This document shows, in pieces, positions 33,942-44,611 of a DNA stretch of 64,000 bases (positions within the stretch are counted from its first letter, which is position 1; each line of letters opens with the position of its first letter). A program made the translations under genes and the position numbers. The stretch comes from Deltaproteobacteria bacterium. Lineage in GTDB: Bacteria; Desulfobacterota; Syntrophia; Syntrophales; Smithellaceae. Under the pieces are notes generated by a model. That model was given only the letters and a program-made list of their open reading frames with translations. It was not told the DNA's origin and made no database searches. The stretch spans positions 1-64,000 of the forward strand of contig JAAYDW010000099.1 of NCBI GenBank assembly GCA_012729055.1. Direction: 5' to 3'.

Positions 33942-36342
33942 GGGCAAGAATCCTTTGCAGTGTTTTTTCGTCCGGCGACACCTCCCGGTAGATGTCCCGG
34001 ACGGCGTCCGCGGTAAGGCGCTCGAAATCCGCCGGGCGCGGTGTGATGATGACGCCGGCCATGTCGATGGCGCCGGGAGAAACGAAGAGCCGCTTTTTCC
34101 CTGCGGCAAAATACGCGTCCGGGCGGTGCTTGCCGCGCAGGAAAACCGTCAGGCGAAACCGGTTTGGCCCGGCCTGGCAAAAGACGTTTACCGGCGGCTC
34201 GTGCGCGGTTCCGGAAACCGTTTGCAATGCTTTGACGAGCCGCAGAAACGCGTCTTTGAGGACGTCCGGTTTTTCCGACTCCAGAACGGCAACGGCCCGG
34301 TCGCAATAAAAGCCTGCCGCGCCGCCCAGCGCCGGAACAAAAAGGGCCGGCGGCAGATCCGCCAGACGGCGCAAAAAGGGCAGGGCCGGGGCGGGGATCA
34401 TCTGAAAGTGCAGGTGATCGGGCGCGGATGCGCCGCAGGCCGGGCCGTTGTAAAAGACGGTGTACTCCGGGCCGGCATCGGCCGCGATGAGAAACAGCCG
34501 CCCAAGCGAAGAGGCGATGTCCTGGGGGGTGTGCGCAATGCTTGCCACGGTGAAGTGCCGGTCGAAAATCGGCGTGGGATTGCACAGAATCAGATAATCG
34601 CCGCGGTGGAGGATGGCGCTCTGGCCGGCCGGCCGGTTGGCCGCGCACAAAAAGCAGGGGCGTTTGCGGATCGATTCCGGATCGACCGCCGCGCCGCCGC
34701 TTACCGCCCGGGCGGGATTGTACTGCAGGGTCACATCATAGTCTCCGCAGGACAAAGTCCTCGTTCTGACCGCAGCCAGATCACGGCAGGCCGCCGCGAA
34801 GTCAGGCCAGCTTTTCTTTTGCGCTGCGAATAATTCGACGCACAGGTCGGACAGGGAGGCTCTCTCCTTCCCCCGAAAGTCGGCAAAAATTTGATCCGGT
34901 TTTGCAGGGGCCGGTCGCGACCGTTTTCTGCAAAGATGCTGTCTGGCTTTGATTTCGATGGTTCTCAGCCGGTCCTTGTAAAAATCGTTGCGGTTTTTTT
35001 TGTCCACGGACAGATCGGCGTCGGTGTTGTCCTTCCAGCGGCGGCACCAGTAGAGGCTTTCATAAATCCGGCCGACGGCATAGTCGCGCGAAAGTCTGAG
35101 GGCGACGGCATAGTCCTCGCCGTAGCTCACGTTGGGAAAACCGACGGCGCGCAAAACCGTCGTGTCGAAGGCGCGCGGCGCGCCCATGCCGTTCACGCGC
35201 AGCAGATTGTTGTGGCCGTTTTTCCGCGTCCACTCCCGGTGGTCGATAAGCCCCGGCGGAAGGGGGCGCAGCTTTTCGTCGACCAGCGTGTAGGCGCCGA
35301 CCGCCATCGCGTACGGTCCCCGGCGCAGCAGGTTCACCATTTTCTGCAGGGTCTGCGGCGAGCTGTATAGATCGTCGGAATCGAGCTGCACCGCGTAGCG
35401 CCCGCAGGCGGCAGAGGCGATCGCTTCGTTCCAGCAGCCGCCGATGCCCAGATCGCGGCGGGACGGAATCAGGTGATGCACGTGCGGATGCCGGGCGGCA
35501 AACTTCTTTAAAATTTCCGTAGTGCCGTCGGTCGAATGATTGTCGACGACAAGAATGTTGAACGGAAAGTCCGTTTCCTGGGCCAGCGCGCTTTTTACGG
35601 CGTCCGCGATCGTTTTGCGGCGGTTGAGGACGGGGATGACGACGCTGGCTTTCCACTGTGTCTCCGCGGAATCTGAGAGAGGCCTTTTTTCGCTGGGCGG
35701 CAGCCAGGCGCCGATGCGCTTCAGATGCTTCGTTGCGATTTTTTCAAGCTTTTTCTGCCGGGCGGCGCCGGCCTTCGCCGCATAGTCGAACTGCGGCTCA
35801 GTCAAAACGCTGCGCAGCTTAGTCGCCGGCGTCCTGGGGACCAAGACGGTGTAAAGAAACTCCGGCAAATGGAAAAACGCGCCCTCCTGCGAAAGCTTCA
35901 GGCGCAAATCGTAAAAAGCGAGGTCGGGGTCCCGGGGCAGCGCTTTAGAGCGGCCGAGCGCTTCAGCAACCGCCGCCGCGGAAAGCAAAAAAAGCGGCCC
36001 GAAGGAAAAATCGTCGCGGATCGCGCCTTCGGAATAGTCGATAAGCGGGCGGTTCGCGAGTTGGCGTCCGTCGGATGCCCGATAATCGGAATAGACCAGA
36101 GCCGCTCCCGTATCGGCCGCAACGGCAAAAAGCCTCGCCAGCGCGGCAGGCGCGCAGGAAATTTCCACCGTCGCATCGATGAACAGAAGAAAACCGGAGC
36201 GGGCTTTTTTAAAAAACGGCCCCGGCCTGGCGATTTTCCGCGCCGCGGCGTCCGGCGCAAAAGGCCGGGCGTCGGCCGCGTGCCGGGCATCCGCCGCCGG
36301 CAGGAGCCGGTAACCCCCGAAGGAATAAATGGATGGTTTCAT
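33934..36342 (-). CDS. Family 2 glycosyltransferase fused to a HIT-like (DUF4922) phosphorylase domain
   Basis: 802 residues. Residues 1-200 form a divergent, GT-A-like region ([20 protein letters not shown]) without a complete motif. Residues 235-470 are a regular GT2 domain: [35 protein letters not shown], the DxD-like LDSDDLYSS, and a GED acceptor site (VSYGEDYA). From about residue 560 a HIT/GalT-type domain follows: [13 protein letters not shown] (zinc-type Cys pair), [20 protein letters not shown], and the HxHxQ-type [11 protein letters not shown] with the nucleophile region. The enzyme may pair nucleotide-sugar cleavage or formation with sugar transfer. Both acceptor and donor are unknown. 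Confidence 0.85.
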   Translation of the reverse strand: MKPSIYSFGGYRLLPAADARHAADARPFAPDAAARKIARPGPFFKKARSGFLLFIDATVEISCAPAALARLFAVAADTGAALVYSDYRASDGRQLANRPLIDYSEGAIRDDFSFGPLFLLSAAAVAEALGRSKALPRDPDLAFYDLRLKLSQEGAFFHLPEFLYTVLVPRTPATKLRSVLTEPQFDYAAKAGAARQKKLEKIATKHLKRIGAWLPPSEKRPLSDSAETQWKASVVIPVLNRRKTIADAVKSALAQETDFPFNILVVDNHSTDGTTEILKKFAARHPHVHHLIPSRRDLGIGGCWNEAIASAACGRYAVQLDSDDLYSSPQTLQKMVNLLRRGPYAMAVGAYTLVDEKLRPLPPGLIDHREWTRKNGHNNLLRVNGMGAPRAFDTTVLRAVGFPNVSYGEDYAVALRLSRDYAVGRIYESLYWCRRWKDNTDADLSVDKKNRNDFYKDRLRTIEIKARQHLCRKRSRPAPAKPDQIFADFRGKERASLSDLCVELFAAQKKSWPDFAAACRDLAAVRTRTLSCGDYDVTLQYNPARAVSGGAAVDPESIRKRPCFLCAANRPAGQSAILHRGDYLILCNPTPIFDRHFTVASIAHTPQDIASSLGRLFLIAADAGPEYTVFYNGPACGASAPDHLHFQMIPAPALPFLRRLADLPPALFVPALGGAAGFYCDRAVAVLESEKPDVLKDAFLRLVKALQTVSGTAHEPPVNVFCQAGPNRFRLTVFLRGKHRPDAYFAAGKKRLFVSPGAIDMAGVIITPRPADFERLTADAVRDIYREVSPDEKTLQRILAHA

Positions 36343-36365
36343 GAACCCTCGCGCGCCGGGAGCCG

Positions 36366-36902
36366 TTAAAAGTTGGACATCATGAGGTTCAGGGCCTTTT
36401 CCGCCGTGTCGCGCGACAGCTTGGTAAGCGCTCTTTTCCGCGTGGCGGGCAGCAGGTTGATGTCGTCCTGCAACTCGTAGTCAACGTAGCCCGTGACGCC
36501 GCGCGACGCCCAGAGGATCTTGCCGCCGGCCTTTTCGCGCAGCGAGGTCTCGAGGGTGATCATCATTCTTTCCTCGGCGGCGAGAATCGATTTCCGGTAG
36601 GAGATCGCAAGCGTATTGATCGCCAGGATGTTGCCGCTCACGACGGCATCCGCCTGTTCCAGCTCCGGCACGACCCGGAAGCGGGTGTTCTGGATCACCT
36701 GATCGATAAATGCCGTTCGCACCAGGTTTTCCGCTTCCGCCTGCGCGGTCTTGTTGCCGAAGGGTTCGACATAAATCGTCCGGATGCTGCGGTCGATGTA
36801 ATCGCCCTGCGGGGCGAAGGCGTAGCCGCACCCCAGGACGACCGACAAAAGGGCCGCGAGAAGCAAGAGGTTCCGCAGGAAAATGGCGCCGTGTCTTTTC
36901 AT
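36366..36902 (-). CDS. lptE: LPS-assembly lipoprotein LptE
   Basis: 178 residues. A lipoprotein signal ends in [12 protein letters not shown] with the GCGY motif typical of LptE. Beyond the Cys the pattern [18 protein letters not shown], a central [20 protein letters not shown] and a C-terminal helix ([11 protein letters not shown]) fit the family. LptE plugs LptD in the outer membrane during lipopolysaccharide insertion. It lies 11 bases after leuS, the standard Gram-negative order, and upstream of the glycosyltransferase gene. Confidence 0.9.
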   Translation of the reverse strand: MKRHGAIFLRNLLLLAALLSVVLGCGYAFAPQGDYIDRSIRTIYVEPFGNKTAQAEAENLVRTAFIDQVIQNTRFRVVPELEQADAVVSGNILAINTLAISYRKSILAAEERMMITLETSLREKAGGKILWASRGVTGYVDYELQDDINLLPATRKRALTKLSRDTAEKALNLMMSNF

Positions 36903-36913
36903 GATTTTCCCCG

Positions 36914-39493
36914 CTACTGTGCGACGACGATGTTGACCAGTTTTTTGGGAACGTAAATCACTTTCTGAATGTTGTTGCCCGCGATGAACGAGACAATTTT
37001 TTCATCCGCCAGCGCGTCGGCTTTGATCTTTTCCGCGTCGCAATCGACCGGCACCGTCATCCGGCTGCGGAGCTTGCCGTTGATCTGGATGACGACGGTC
37101 ATTTCTTCCTCGGTGGCGCAGGCCGGATCGAAGTCGGGCCAGGGCATATCGACCACGGCCTTGTTCTTGCCCAGGAGCTGCCAGAGTTCTTCCGTGATGT
37201 GCGGGACGATGGGCGCCAGAAGCAGGATGGCTGTCTCCAGCGCTTCGCGGACGACGGCGAGAGCCGTTTTATCATTCGGGGATGGGCGCTTGACGCCGTA
37301 AAGGGCGTTCACCAGCTCCATCACGGCGCTGATGGCCGTGTTGAAGTGGAAGCGGTCCTCAATGTCCTGCGAAACCTTGCGGATGGTCTGGTGCGTTTTT
37401 CGCCTGAGCGCCTTGAGGTCGTCCGCAAGCTCAAGCGTTCCTGCGGCGGGCGCGACGCTTTTGATGTCTTCGTAATAATCGTCAAAGATGCGCCACAGGC
37501 GGCTCAAAAAGCGGAAAGAGCCTTCCACGCCCTGTTCGCTCCATTCCAGGTCTTTTTCGGGCGGCGCGGCGAACAGGCAGAAGATGCGGGCCGTGTCAGC
37601 GCCGTAGGTTTTCACCAGGAAATCCGGGTCGATGACGTTTTTGAGCGACTTGGACATTTTTTCCGTCTTGCCGACGATGACGTCCTTGCCGCAGATCGCG
37701 CACTTGCCGCCGGCCGCCTGTTCGGGGAAGAGGTAGCCGTGCTCGGGGCACTTTGTCGTTTCCTTGCAGACCATGCCCTGGGTGAGCAGATTGCTGAAAG
37801 GTTCGTCCACGCCGATCACGCCGAAATCGCGCAGGACCTTGGTGTAGAACCGCGCGTAAAGCAGATGCAGGATGGCGTGCTCGATGCCGCCGATGTACTG
37901 GTCCACCGGCATCCAGTAGTCGAGCGCCTCGCGGTCGAGGCCGGGTTTCACGTCGCAGTGGGGCGAGCAATAGCGGTCGAAGTACCATGACGATTCGACG
38001 AAGGTGTCCATGGTGTCGGTTTCGCGCGCGGCGGGGCCGCCGCATTGCGGGCAGGTGGTGTTCACAAAGTCCGGAAGCGCGGCCAGAGGCGAGCCGCCCT
38101 CGGAACTGAAGACGACGTTTTCGGGCAGAATAACCGGCAGGTCTTTTTCCGGCACCGGCACAATGCCGCATTTGGCGCAGGTGATCATGGGAATCGGCGC
38201 GCCCCAGTAGCGCTGGCGGGAAATGCCCCAGTCGCGCAGGCGGTACTGAATCGTCCTCTTGCCTTTGCCTTCTTTTTCCAGGTAATCGGCGATGGCTTCC
38301 AGCACCTTCGTGTTTTCCATGCCGTTGAAAGGACCGGAGTTGACCAGCACGCCTTCATCGACGTAGGCCTCGGTCATGGTCGCCGGATCGAGCGTCCGGT
38401 CTTTGGGAGAAATGACGACGATCAGCTCCAGATTGAATTTCTTCGCGAATTCGAAGTCGCGCTGGTCGTGCGTGGGCACGGCCATGACGCAGCCGGTGCC
38501 GTAGTCGGCCAGAACGAAGTTGGCCGCGTAAATCGGCATTTTATATCCCGTGAGCGGATTGAGGCAGTAGGAATCGAGAAAGAGGCCCTCTTTTTCGTAA
38601 TACTCGGAAGTCCGCATGAGCTTGTCCTGTTTTTTCACTTTTTCGACAAACGCCTGCACGTCTTTTTCGCAGGGTTTGCCCTTGGCCAGCTCGGTCACCA
38701 GCGGATGCTCGGCCGCCACCAGCATGAAGGTTGCGCCGAAAAGCGTATCCTGGCGGGTGGTGAAAACCTGAACGGCGCCCTTGCCTTCCGCCATCGGAAA
38801 ATCGACCAGGCAGCCGTAGCTTTTGCCGATCCAGTTTTTCTGCATCGTTAAGACGCGTTCGGGCCAGCCGGGAAGCTTGTCGCAGAATTCCAGGAGCTCC
38901 TCGGTGTAGGCGGTGATTTTGAAGAACCACTGGTCGAGCGTTTTTTCCGTAACTTCCGTGCCGCAGCGCCAGCACAGGCCTCCTTCGACCTGTTCGTTGG
39001 CGAGCACCGTGTCGCACTTTTTGCAGAAGTTGACGCTGGAGCGTTTCTTGTAAGCCAGGCCTTTTTCAACCATCCAGATGAAGAAAAGCTGTTCCCAACG
39101 GTAGTATTTCGGTTCGCAGGTGGCGATTTCCCGGTCCCAGTCGTAGCTGAAGCCCATCCGCTGGAGCTGCTTTTTCATGTGCGCGATGTTTTCATGCGTC
39201 CACTTGGCCGGATGAATCTTGTGCTCGATGGCGGCGTTTTCCGCGGGCATCCCGAAGGCGTCCCACCCGATGGGATGAAGAACGTTAAATCCTTTCATGC
39301 GTTTGTAGCGGGCGACGACATCTCCGATGGTGTAATTACGGACATGGCCGATGTGGATTTTGCCCGACGGATAGGGGAACATTTCCAGGAGATAGTATTT
39401 CTTTTTATTCGGATCTTCCGTGACTTTAAAGATGTTTTCTTCTTCCCATTTCTTTTGCCATTTTTCTTCAATGGCGATCGGATCGTACTTCAT
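36914..39493 (-). CDS. leuS: Leucyl-tRNA synthetase
   Basis: 859 residues, full length. The HIGH motif is seen in [19 protein letters not shown] near residues 41-59, the CP1 editing domain in the middle (including the [15 protein letters not shown] region), and the second signature in [15 protein letters not shown] near 620-635. Cys pairs (CKKCD, CWRCG) mark the zinc ribbons. It loads leucine onto tRNA-Leu. It is followed by lptE. Confidence 0.98.
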   Translation of the reverse strand: MKYDPIAIEEKWQKKWEEENIFKVTEDPNKKKYYLLEMFPYPSGKIHIGHVRNYTIGDVVARYKRMKGFNVLHPIGWDAFGMPAENAAIEHKIHPAKWTHENIAHMKKQLQRMGFSYDWDREIATCEPKYYRWEQLFFIWMVEKGLAYKKRSSVNFCKKCDTVLANEQVEGGLCWRCGTEVTEKTLDQWFFKITAYTEELLEFCDKLPGWPERVLTMQKNWIGKSYGCLVDFPMAEGKGAVQVFTTRQDTLFGATFMLVAAEHPLVTELAKGKPCEKDVQAFVEKVKKQDKLMRTSEYYEKEGLFLDSYCLNPLTGYKMPIYAANFVLADYGTGCVMAVPTHDQRDFEFAKKFNLELIVVISPKDRTLDPATMTEAYVDEGVLVNSGPFNGMENTKVLEAIADYLEKEGKGKRTIQYRLRDWGISRQRYWGAPIPMITCAKCGIVPVPEKDLPVILPENVVFSSEGGSPLAALPDFVNTTCPQCGGPAARETDTMDTFVESSWYFDRYCSPHCDVKPGLDREALDYWMPVDQYIGGIEHAILHLLYARFYTKVLRDFGVIGVDEPFSNLLTQGMVCKETTKCPEHGYLFPEQAAGGKCAICGKDVIVGKTEKMSKSLKNVIDPDFLVKTYGADTARIFCLFAAPPEKDLEWSEQGVEGSFRFLSRLWRIFDDYYEDIKSVAPAAGTLELADDLKALRRKTHQTIRKVSQDIEDRFHFNTAISAVMELVNALYGVKRPSPNDKTALAVVREALETAILLLAPIVPHITEELWQLLGKNKAVVDMPWPDFDPACATEEEMTVVIQINGKLRSRMTVPVDCDAEKIKADALADEKIVSFIAGNNIQKVIYVPKKLVNIVVAQ

Positions 39494-39583
39494 AACGGTG
39501 GTTTTCTCCCAAAAGAGTTAAATAATCGGGGATTTGCTTAACATATCAGAGGGGGGCTTGCAACGGGTTTGTGCGGCGACGGC

Positions 39584-40615
39584 CTACCTCCGGCCGTCGT
39601 CGGCCGTCTCGCTTTGCAACTTGTCGAGGCTGCCCAGGCAGTTGCGCGCCAGGCCGTTGAGCACGGGCAGCGTGTCGGTAAGCGAAGTGACGGTGACCAG
39701 ATTTTTCACGCCGTTGGGAATGTGGCCCAGAAAATCCCGCTTGTTTTTCACAAGCCCCAGAAAGCCGTAGGCGCCCAGCGCCTGCATCAGCCGCTGGGCC
39801 GCCCCTTCCCAGAAGTAATCGGTAAACTGGTCCAGGCTGTAGGAAGGCTCCAGGATCCGGTAATAAAAGGCGATCAGTTCGCTTCTTTCCTCCGGGCCGA
39901 TCACGACGTAGGGATCGCAGATGAGCGATCCCAGATCGTAAAACAGATTGCCCGTTCTCATGCCCTGAAAATCGATGAACACCGGCCGGTCGTTTTTGAT
40001 CATGATGTTCTGGGATTGAAAATCCCGGTGAATCAGGCAGGGCGGGAAGGCCGCGAGGTGGTCGATGAGCGCGTCGGACTCCTCCTTCCAGTCCCGGATA
40101 AAGGCGTCGGAGAGTTCCAGACGGCAGACCGCTTCGACGAAGTATTCCCGGAAATAGTTATGCTCCCAGGCGTAGAGGGACCGGTCGTAGCCTTTCACGA
40201 GCTTCAGGCCGGCCGGCAGGTCCGCCAGGGGGAAGCGGTGCAGCCGGTGAATTTCGGACAGGACCTTGAGGTAGTAATGACGCCGCTTGTGCCAGGGCAG
40301 GGCGCGCAGCGAATACAAATCGACGCCGCCCAGATCTTCGAGCAGGAGAAAGCGCCGGCGGGAATCGAAGGCGATGATCCGCGGCGTCGTCATGCCGATG
40401 TCGGTCAGAAAGCGGTTGATTTCGGCCCAGTAAGCGTTTTCCTCAATGTCGGTTCCGTATTCCATGAAAATGAACGTCGCGCCGCCGGGCAGGCGGACCC
40501 GGTAAAACCGGCGGTCCGAGCCGCCTTTGGTGATCGGGTCGGTCGTGTAATCCACCATGCTCAAGTGATCGGTCAAAAACTTCCGGATGTCATCATTCAT
40601 AGGATCTGTCCGCAT
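39584..40615 (-). CDS. amgK: Aminoglycoside phosphotransferase-family kinase, AmgK-like cell-wall sugar kinase
   Basis: 343 residues with the APH kinase fold: catalytic loop PCLIHRDFQSQNIMIKND and metal-binding FIDFQGMRTGNLFYDLGSL, which resembles AmgK (DFQ...YDL). AmgK phosphorylates N-acetylmuramate or N-acetylglucosamine at the anomeric position in the recycling route. The frame starts at 40615 and overlaps murU by 19 bases; ATG 40600 is the alternative. The adjacent MurU-like gene and the AmpG-like permease support the call. A general APH kinase acting on another substrate cannot be excluded. Confidence 0.82.
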   Translation of the reverse strand: MRTDPMNDDIRKFLTDHLSMVDYTTDPITKGGSDRRFYRVRLPGGATFIFMEYGTDIEENAYWAEINRFLTDIGMTTPRIIAFDSRRRFLLLEDLGGVDLYSLRALPWHKRRHYYLKVLSEIHRLHRFPLADLPAGLKLVKGYDRSLYAWEHNYFREYFVEAVCRLELSDAFIRDWKEESDALIDHLAAFPPCLIHRDFQSQNIMIKNDRPVFIDFQGMRTGNLFYDLGSLICDPYVVIGPEERSELIAFYYRILEPSYSLDQFTDYFWEGAAQRLMQALGAYGFLGLVKNKRDFLGHIPNGVKNLVTVTSLTDTLPVLNGLARNCLGSLDKLQSETADDGRR

Positions 40616-41310
40616 AGCGTGTTGTATTCTTTTATCGTGCCGAGATCGTACCAGAAACCGTCGTCGATGACAATCCCGCCGATCGAGCGGGGATTTTCCC
40701 GGATGCTTGCGACCAGCGGCAGCACGATGGATTCGATTTTTCCCGCCGCAAGCCGCCTGAGAAAGGCGGTTTCCAGAAGATAAATGCCCGCAAAAAGGCA
40801 GCGCTGAACGCCGGGGGCGCCAAGCAGGTCTCTCATGTCGCAGATATATCCCGCGGCGTCGATCGTGACGTTTTTGAGCGCGCCGCGGCTGCGCAACGCA
40901 AGGGTGGCCTCGGTTCCCAGAGCGAAGTGGCGCGCGGCAAGCGGCGCCAGAGGCAGGTTCGAGAGGACGTCGCCATTGTAAATCCAGATGCGCTCTTCAT
41001 GGGCGATCAGGTCCTCGATATTCTTGAGGCCGCCCGCCGTATCGAGGAGCGCCGGTTCATGGCGAAAGATGACCGGCAGGCCCTGCCAGGTTCCGTCCGG
41101 AAAAGCTTCCGCGTATTTGTGCGCCGCGTGGTGCGTGTTGACGATGAACCGCCGGACGCCGGCGGCGCGCAGGTGCTCCATGGCATGCGTGATCATTGGG
41201 CGTCCGCCGATCGGCAAAAGCGGCTTGGGCATATTTTCGGTGAGCGGACGCAGCCTGGTTCCCAGTCCCGCGCCCAGAATGAAGGCGGTATCAATGTTTT
41301 TCGTCGGCAC
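40597..41310 (-). CDS. murU: Nucleotidyltransferase, MurU-like (N-acetylmuramate-1-phosphate uridylyltransferase)
   Basis: 237 residues. The N-terminal signature FILGAGLGTRLRPLTENMPK, with PLLPIGGRPMI, is that of sugar-1-phosphate nucleotidyltransferases. IYNGDVLSNLPL holds the metal Asp. The size fits MurU rather than the longer RfbA/GlmU. Overlap with the amgK-like gene is a common arrangement of the MurU-AmgK pair. The pair would rebuild UDP-MurNAc from recycled wall sugar without MurQ. Confidence 0.85.
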   Translation of the reverse strand: MPTKNIDTAFILGAGLGTRLRPLTENMPKPLLPIGGRPMITHAMEHLRAAGVRRFIVNTHHAAHKYAEAFPDGTWQGLPVIFRHEPALLDTAGGLKNIEDLIAHEERIWIYNGDVLSNLPLAPLAARHFALGTEATLALRSRGALKNVTIDAAGYICDMRDLLGAPGVQRCLFAGIYLLETAFLRRLAAGKIESIVLPLVASIRENPRSIGGIVIDDGFWYDLGTIKEYNTLCGQIL

Positions 41311-41522
41311 GCCGTTTTTCTCTTCCCGCCGCCCGGACAGAACATTTCGTCTCGTCCTGAGGGGGCTTTCGCTTACAGGTCAGAAGTTGTCAAATGTCTT
41401 TTACAACGATATCCGCGTCGATTGCAAGCAAGAGCCGCTTGCTGTCGGCGTAGGTCGTTGCGTCGTCGCAGGCCCGCCGTGTGCGGGGCGACAGCCGGTC
41501 CCGGATCTTTTCTGCCTGCAGT

Positions 41523-42815
41523 CTATTTCTTCTTTCCGTACTCCGGATCGATCTTTATGAGCGCCGTCACAACAAAGCCCGGAATCGTCGTGAGCAGAAT
41601 CCAGTAGTAGAAGTTGATGTAGCCCAGGTGTTCCTGAATCCAGCCGCTCATCATGGCGGGCAGCATCATGCCCAGGGCCATGATGCCCGTGCCGATGGCG
41701 TAAAAGACGGTTTTGTATTCTCCCTGCGACACCATGATCATAACCATCGTGTAGGCGGTAAAGCCGAAGCCGTAGCCGAACTGTTCAAAGGCCACGGCCG
41801 AGCCGATAAGCCAGATGTTTTGCGGCTGCGCGTGCGACAGATACACGAAAATGAGATCCGGGATGTGCATGATGATCACCATCGGCCACAGCCAGAATTT
41901 GAGGCCGTTGCGGTAAATCACGTAGCCGCCCAGAAGCCCGCCCAGCATGAGCGCCACGACGCCCACCGTGCCGTAAATCCAGCCGACCTCGGCGGTTGAA
42001 AGGCCCAGGCCGCCTTCGGCTTGCGGGTCGAGCAGAAAGGGCGCGACCATCTTGACGAGCTGCGCTTCCGCAAAGCGGTAGAATAAAAAAAAGCAGATGA
42101 CGACGACAATGTCTTTTTGCCGGAAGAAGAGCGTGATGATCCGGAAGTATTCCGATACCAGGCTCTTTCCCTTTTCCAAAGGCGCGCTGCGGTCGGATGG
42201 GGGATACGGCAGAATGAAAAAATGGTAGAGGCACAGGGCCAGAAAAAATGCGCCGACGACAAGGAAGGTGATCGACCAGGCCGAAGCCACCGGATAGCCG
42301 CGCGTCTGCAGCGTGCCGGCCAGGACGACCAGACCGCCCTTGGAGGCGATGGTGGCGACGCGGTAAAAGACGGTGCGGACGCCGACGAAGGCGGCCTGCT
42401 CGGGCGTCGAAAGCCCCAGCATGTAAAAGCCGTCGGCGGCGATGTCGTGCGTGGCGGAGGAGAAGGCCATGATCCAGAGGATGGCCAGTGTATAGCGCAC
42501 AAGATCCGTTGCGGGCAGCGTCAGCGCCACGCAGGCAAACGAGGCCCCGATGGCGAGCTGCATGACGATGATCCAGAAACGCTTGGTGCGGAACAGATCG
42601 ACAAAGGGGCTCCACAGCGGCTTGATGACCCAGGGCAGGTAGAGCCAGCTCGTGTAAAGCGCGATGTCGGTGTTGGACAGTCCGAGGTTCTTGTACATCA
42701 CGACGCTGACGGTCATGACGATCATGTAGGGAATGCCTTCGGCGATGTAGGTGGAAGGGACCCACAGCCAGGGATTGCGCGTTGCCGTTTTTATTTTGTT
42801 TCGTTCTGTTGACAT
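41523..42815 (-). CDS. MFS permease, AmpG-like muropeptide transporter
   Basis: 430 residues with about 12 membrane helices. The N-terminus NPWLWVPSTYIAEGIPYMIVM and the loop PWVIKPLWSPFVDLFRTKR match AmpG-type PG permeases (typical: LKFLWAPLVDR). A matching second-half region is SHATHDIAADGFYMLGL-like (SSATHDIAADGFYMLGL), a strong AmpG-type motif. It should import anhydro-muropeptides or related sugars. The neighbouring amgK-murU pair supports a recycling role, but the substrate remains inferred. Confidence 0.85.
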   Translation of the reverse strand: MSTERNKIKTATRNPWLWVPSTYIAEGIPYMIVMTVSVVMYKNLGLSNTDIALYTSWLYLPWVIKPLWSPFVDLFRTKRFWIIVMQLAIGASFACVALTLPATDLVRYTLAILWIMAFSSATHDIAADGFYMLGLSTPEQAAFVGVRTVFYRVATIASKGGLVVLAGTLQTRGYPVASAWSITFLVVGAFFLALCLYHFFILPYPPSDRSAPLEKGKSLVSEYFRIITLFFRQKDIVVVICFFLFYRFAEAQLVKMVAPFLLDPQAEGGLGLSTAEVGWIYGTVGVVALMLGGLLGGYVIYRNGLKFWLWPMVIIMHIPDLIFVYLSHAQPQNIWLIGSAVAFEQFGYGFGFTAYTMVMIMVSQGEYKTVFYAIGTGIMALGMMLPAMMSGWIQEHLGYINFYYWILLTTIPGFVVTALIKIDPEYGKKK

Positions 42816-42891
42816 GGCAGTGATCCGAATGTGGTGATGCCGCCTCGTCTGCGGTTGGCGCGGGACCGTGCGGCCGGTGTTTTGCGGGCGG

Positions 42892-43053
42892 TTACGGCCG
42901 CTTTCTTTCCGCCTTCTCCAGTTCCCCGTTGATGAACCAGACCTGAATTTTGTAGCGTTCGCACAGTTTTCCGGCGCAGGCGCATGTTAAAAAAAGCAGG
43001 GCCGCGATGACCGGCGCGGCGGCGATTCGGGTAATGATGTGTCGGCGGGCCAT
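42892..43053 (-). CDS. Small membrane-anchored or secreted protein, 53 residues
   Basis: A short frame starting with ATG two bases after the SpoIID stop (TGA-CG-ATG), which suggests reinitiation. The product has a positively charged N-terminus and a hydrophobic helix (AAPVIAALLFLTCACA), then a short polar tail (LCERYKIQVWFINGELEKAE). It looks like a small secreted or lipid-anchored protein; the lipobox is not canonical. No homologue is recognised. It lies between the SpoIID and MFS genes. Confidence 0.5.
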   Translation of the reverse strand: MARRHIITRIAAAPVIAALLFLTCACAGKLCERYKIQVWFINGELEKAERKRP

Positions 43054-43055
43054 CG

Positions 43056-44375
43056 TCAGTAAAGTTTCCGCAGCTTTGCGCCGCCGAAATAATGCGCCAG
43101 GATTTCTTCCGCCCTGAATCCTTTGGCGGCCATGACGGCTGCGCCGATCTGGCACAGACCCACGCCGTGCCCCCAGCCGCCGCCTTGCAGCGTGAAGCGC
43201 CGGACGCCGCCTGACGCGTCGCGCTCGGCGGAGACGACAAACGCGCTGGAGTAAAGATGGCTTTCAGACAGCCAGCGGCGGATCTCCAGCTCCCGGCCCA
43301 CCACCAGCGTTTTTTTGCTGCCGACGATTTTCAGCCGACGGATTCTTCCCGAGGGGCCGCGCTCCAGGGCGGTAAGGTGCTGAAGTTCGCCGAAATCGAA
43401 GCCCGATTTTCTTTTGAGCAGGTCTTCCAGCTCCTCGCGCGCGTAGGACACCTGCCAGCGGTAAAAATGCGGCGTCTCCTGATCGAATGCGGGCAGAATC
43501 CGGGCCAGAAGTTCCCTGTCCCCGGTGTTGCACCAGGCGGAAGGCGAAGCGGCAAGCCAGTCGGCCGCTTCCGCTTCCGACAAAACGGGCGGATGCGGCG
43601 TTTTCCCGTCGGCGACGCTTTGCAGATAGGGGAAGGACCTGTCCTCCCAGGCGGTGGAAAAGACGTCCGTCCGCCCGCCGCAGCACTTGTAGTAGCGCGC
43701 GTCGCAAATTTCGCTTCCATGGACCAGAAAGATGCCGCGCGTCGCGTCGATCGCCCGGGCGACGTTTTCCGAAATGATGCGCGTGATGCCCTGGTAGCGC
43801 TGGCAGTGGTCGTCGGCGCAGACGTCGAAACCTTCGTGGTCGTTCGCGTCCTGCCAGACGGCGATTTCATCGTCCGTCCGGATCTGCGCCGCCCGCGGCG
43901 CTTTTTTGCGCTCGCGCATGGCCCAAAGCCAGCTCCGGGCCGTCACGGCCTGCGCCTTGAGAAATTCCAGCGGGGCGCCGGCCGCCATTTCCGATGAAAT
44001 CACCGACGCGAGATATTCCTCGAGCCCCACGACATTGATGGCGTGCAAGGCGTCGGCTTGCGCAAGGGAGAGCTTGAGCGATCCGCGAAAAGACTGTTCC
44101 TGCGTCCTCTGCCAGTGAAAGGCGATGCCGATGACGACGTCGTGGACGGTAAAAGACGCGTTGCGTCGACCCGGCAAAAGGTGAATGTCCCGGCCGCAAA
44201 ACATTTCCCGGCCCTCGCCGTCCAGAAGAAAAATCTGCCCGTTTGCCGCCCGGGCGCGAAGTTCGCCCGAGAAGGCGCGCCCGCCGGGGCCGGTAAACGG
44301 GCCGGTCAGTGAAAAGCCGGCCTGCGCCGTGTTTTGCAGTAGGGCCACTTGCAGGTTCGGTTCTGTGTCGATCAT
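43056..44375 (-). CDS. SpoIID/LytB domain protein
   Basis: 439 residues. The SpoIID core runs from about residue 100: INVVGLEEYLASVISSEMAA with the catalytic Glu of SpoIID lytic transglycosylases, LKAQAVTARSWLWAM, a Cys-containing region (DVCADDHCQRYQG), and a C-terminal GWGHGVGLCQIGAAVMAAKG. It cleaves or trims glycan strands, as in spore-cortex SpoIID. No signal peptide is apparent; the N-terminus before the core is a divergent beta-rich segment. It is the most upstream gene of the minus-strand wall recycling group. Confidence 0.9.
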   Translation of the reverse strand: MIDTEPNLQVALLQNTAQAGFSLTGPFTGPGGRAFSGELRARAANGQIFLLDGEGREMFCGRDIHLLPGRRNASFTVHDVVIGIAFHWQRTQEQSFRGSLKLSLAQADALHAINVVGLEEYLASVISSEMAAGAPLEFLKAQAVTARSWLWAMRERKKAPRAAQIRTDDEIAVWQDANDHEGFDVCADDHCQRYQGITRIISENVARAIDATRGIFLVHGSEICDARYYKCCGGRTDVFSTAWEDRSFPYLQSVADGKTPHPPVLSEAEAADWLAASPSAWCNTGDRELLARILPAFDQETPHFYRWQVSYAREELEDLLKRKSGFDFGELQHLTALERGPSGRIRRLKIVGSKKTLVVGRELEIRRWLSESHLYSSAFVVSAERDASGGVRRFTLQGGGWGHGVGLCQIGAAVMAAKGFRAEEILAHYFGGAKLRKLY

Positions 44376-44611
44376 ATCGTTCTCCGCCGGCTTTTATGAA
44401 GTTCCCGGATTTTTAGAAGCAATGGGAGCATATGTCAAGAAAGTTGTTGTCTCTTCCGATTTTTTCCCGTCGCCGGCGCCGCGGCGCGGCGCGGCGAAAA
44501 TTTTCCAGCTGATGGGTTTTATGCGGCAAAAAAACCGGCCGGTTGATTTTATCGCTTGAATATTAATAATTTATCATGTATAAACCGTACCAAAAAGTCT
44601 ACGGATGGCTT
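44376..44611. other. Intergenic region between divergent SpoIID and ParA-like genes
   Basis: A GC-rich inverted stretch (cgccggcgccgcggcgcggc region near 44471-44492) and a candidate promoter for the rightward gene: TTGATT (44543-44548), 16 bases, AATAAT (44565-44570). No gene is seen. Confidence 0.5.
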
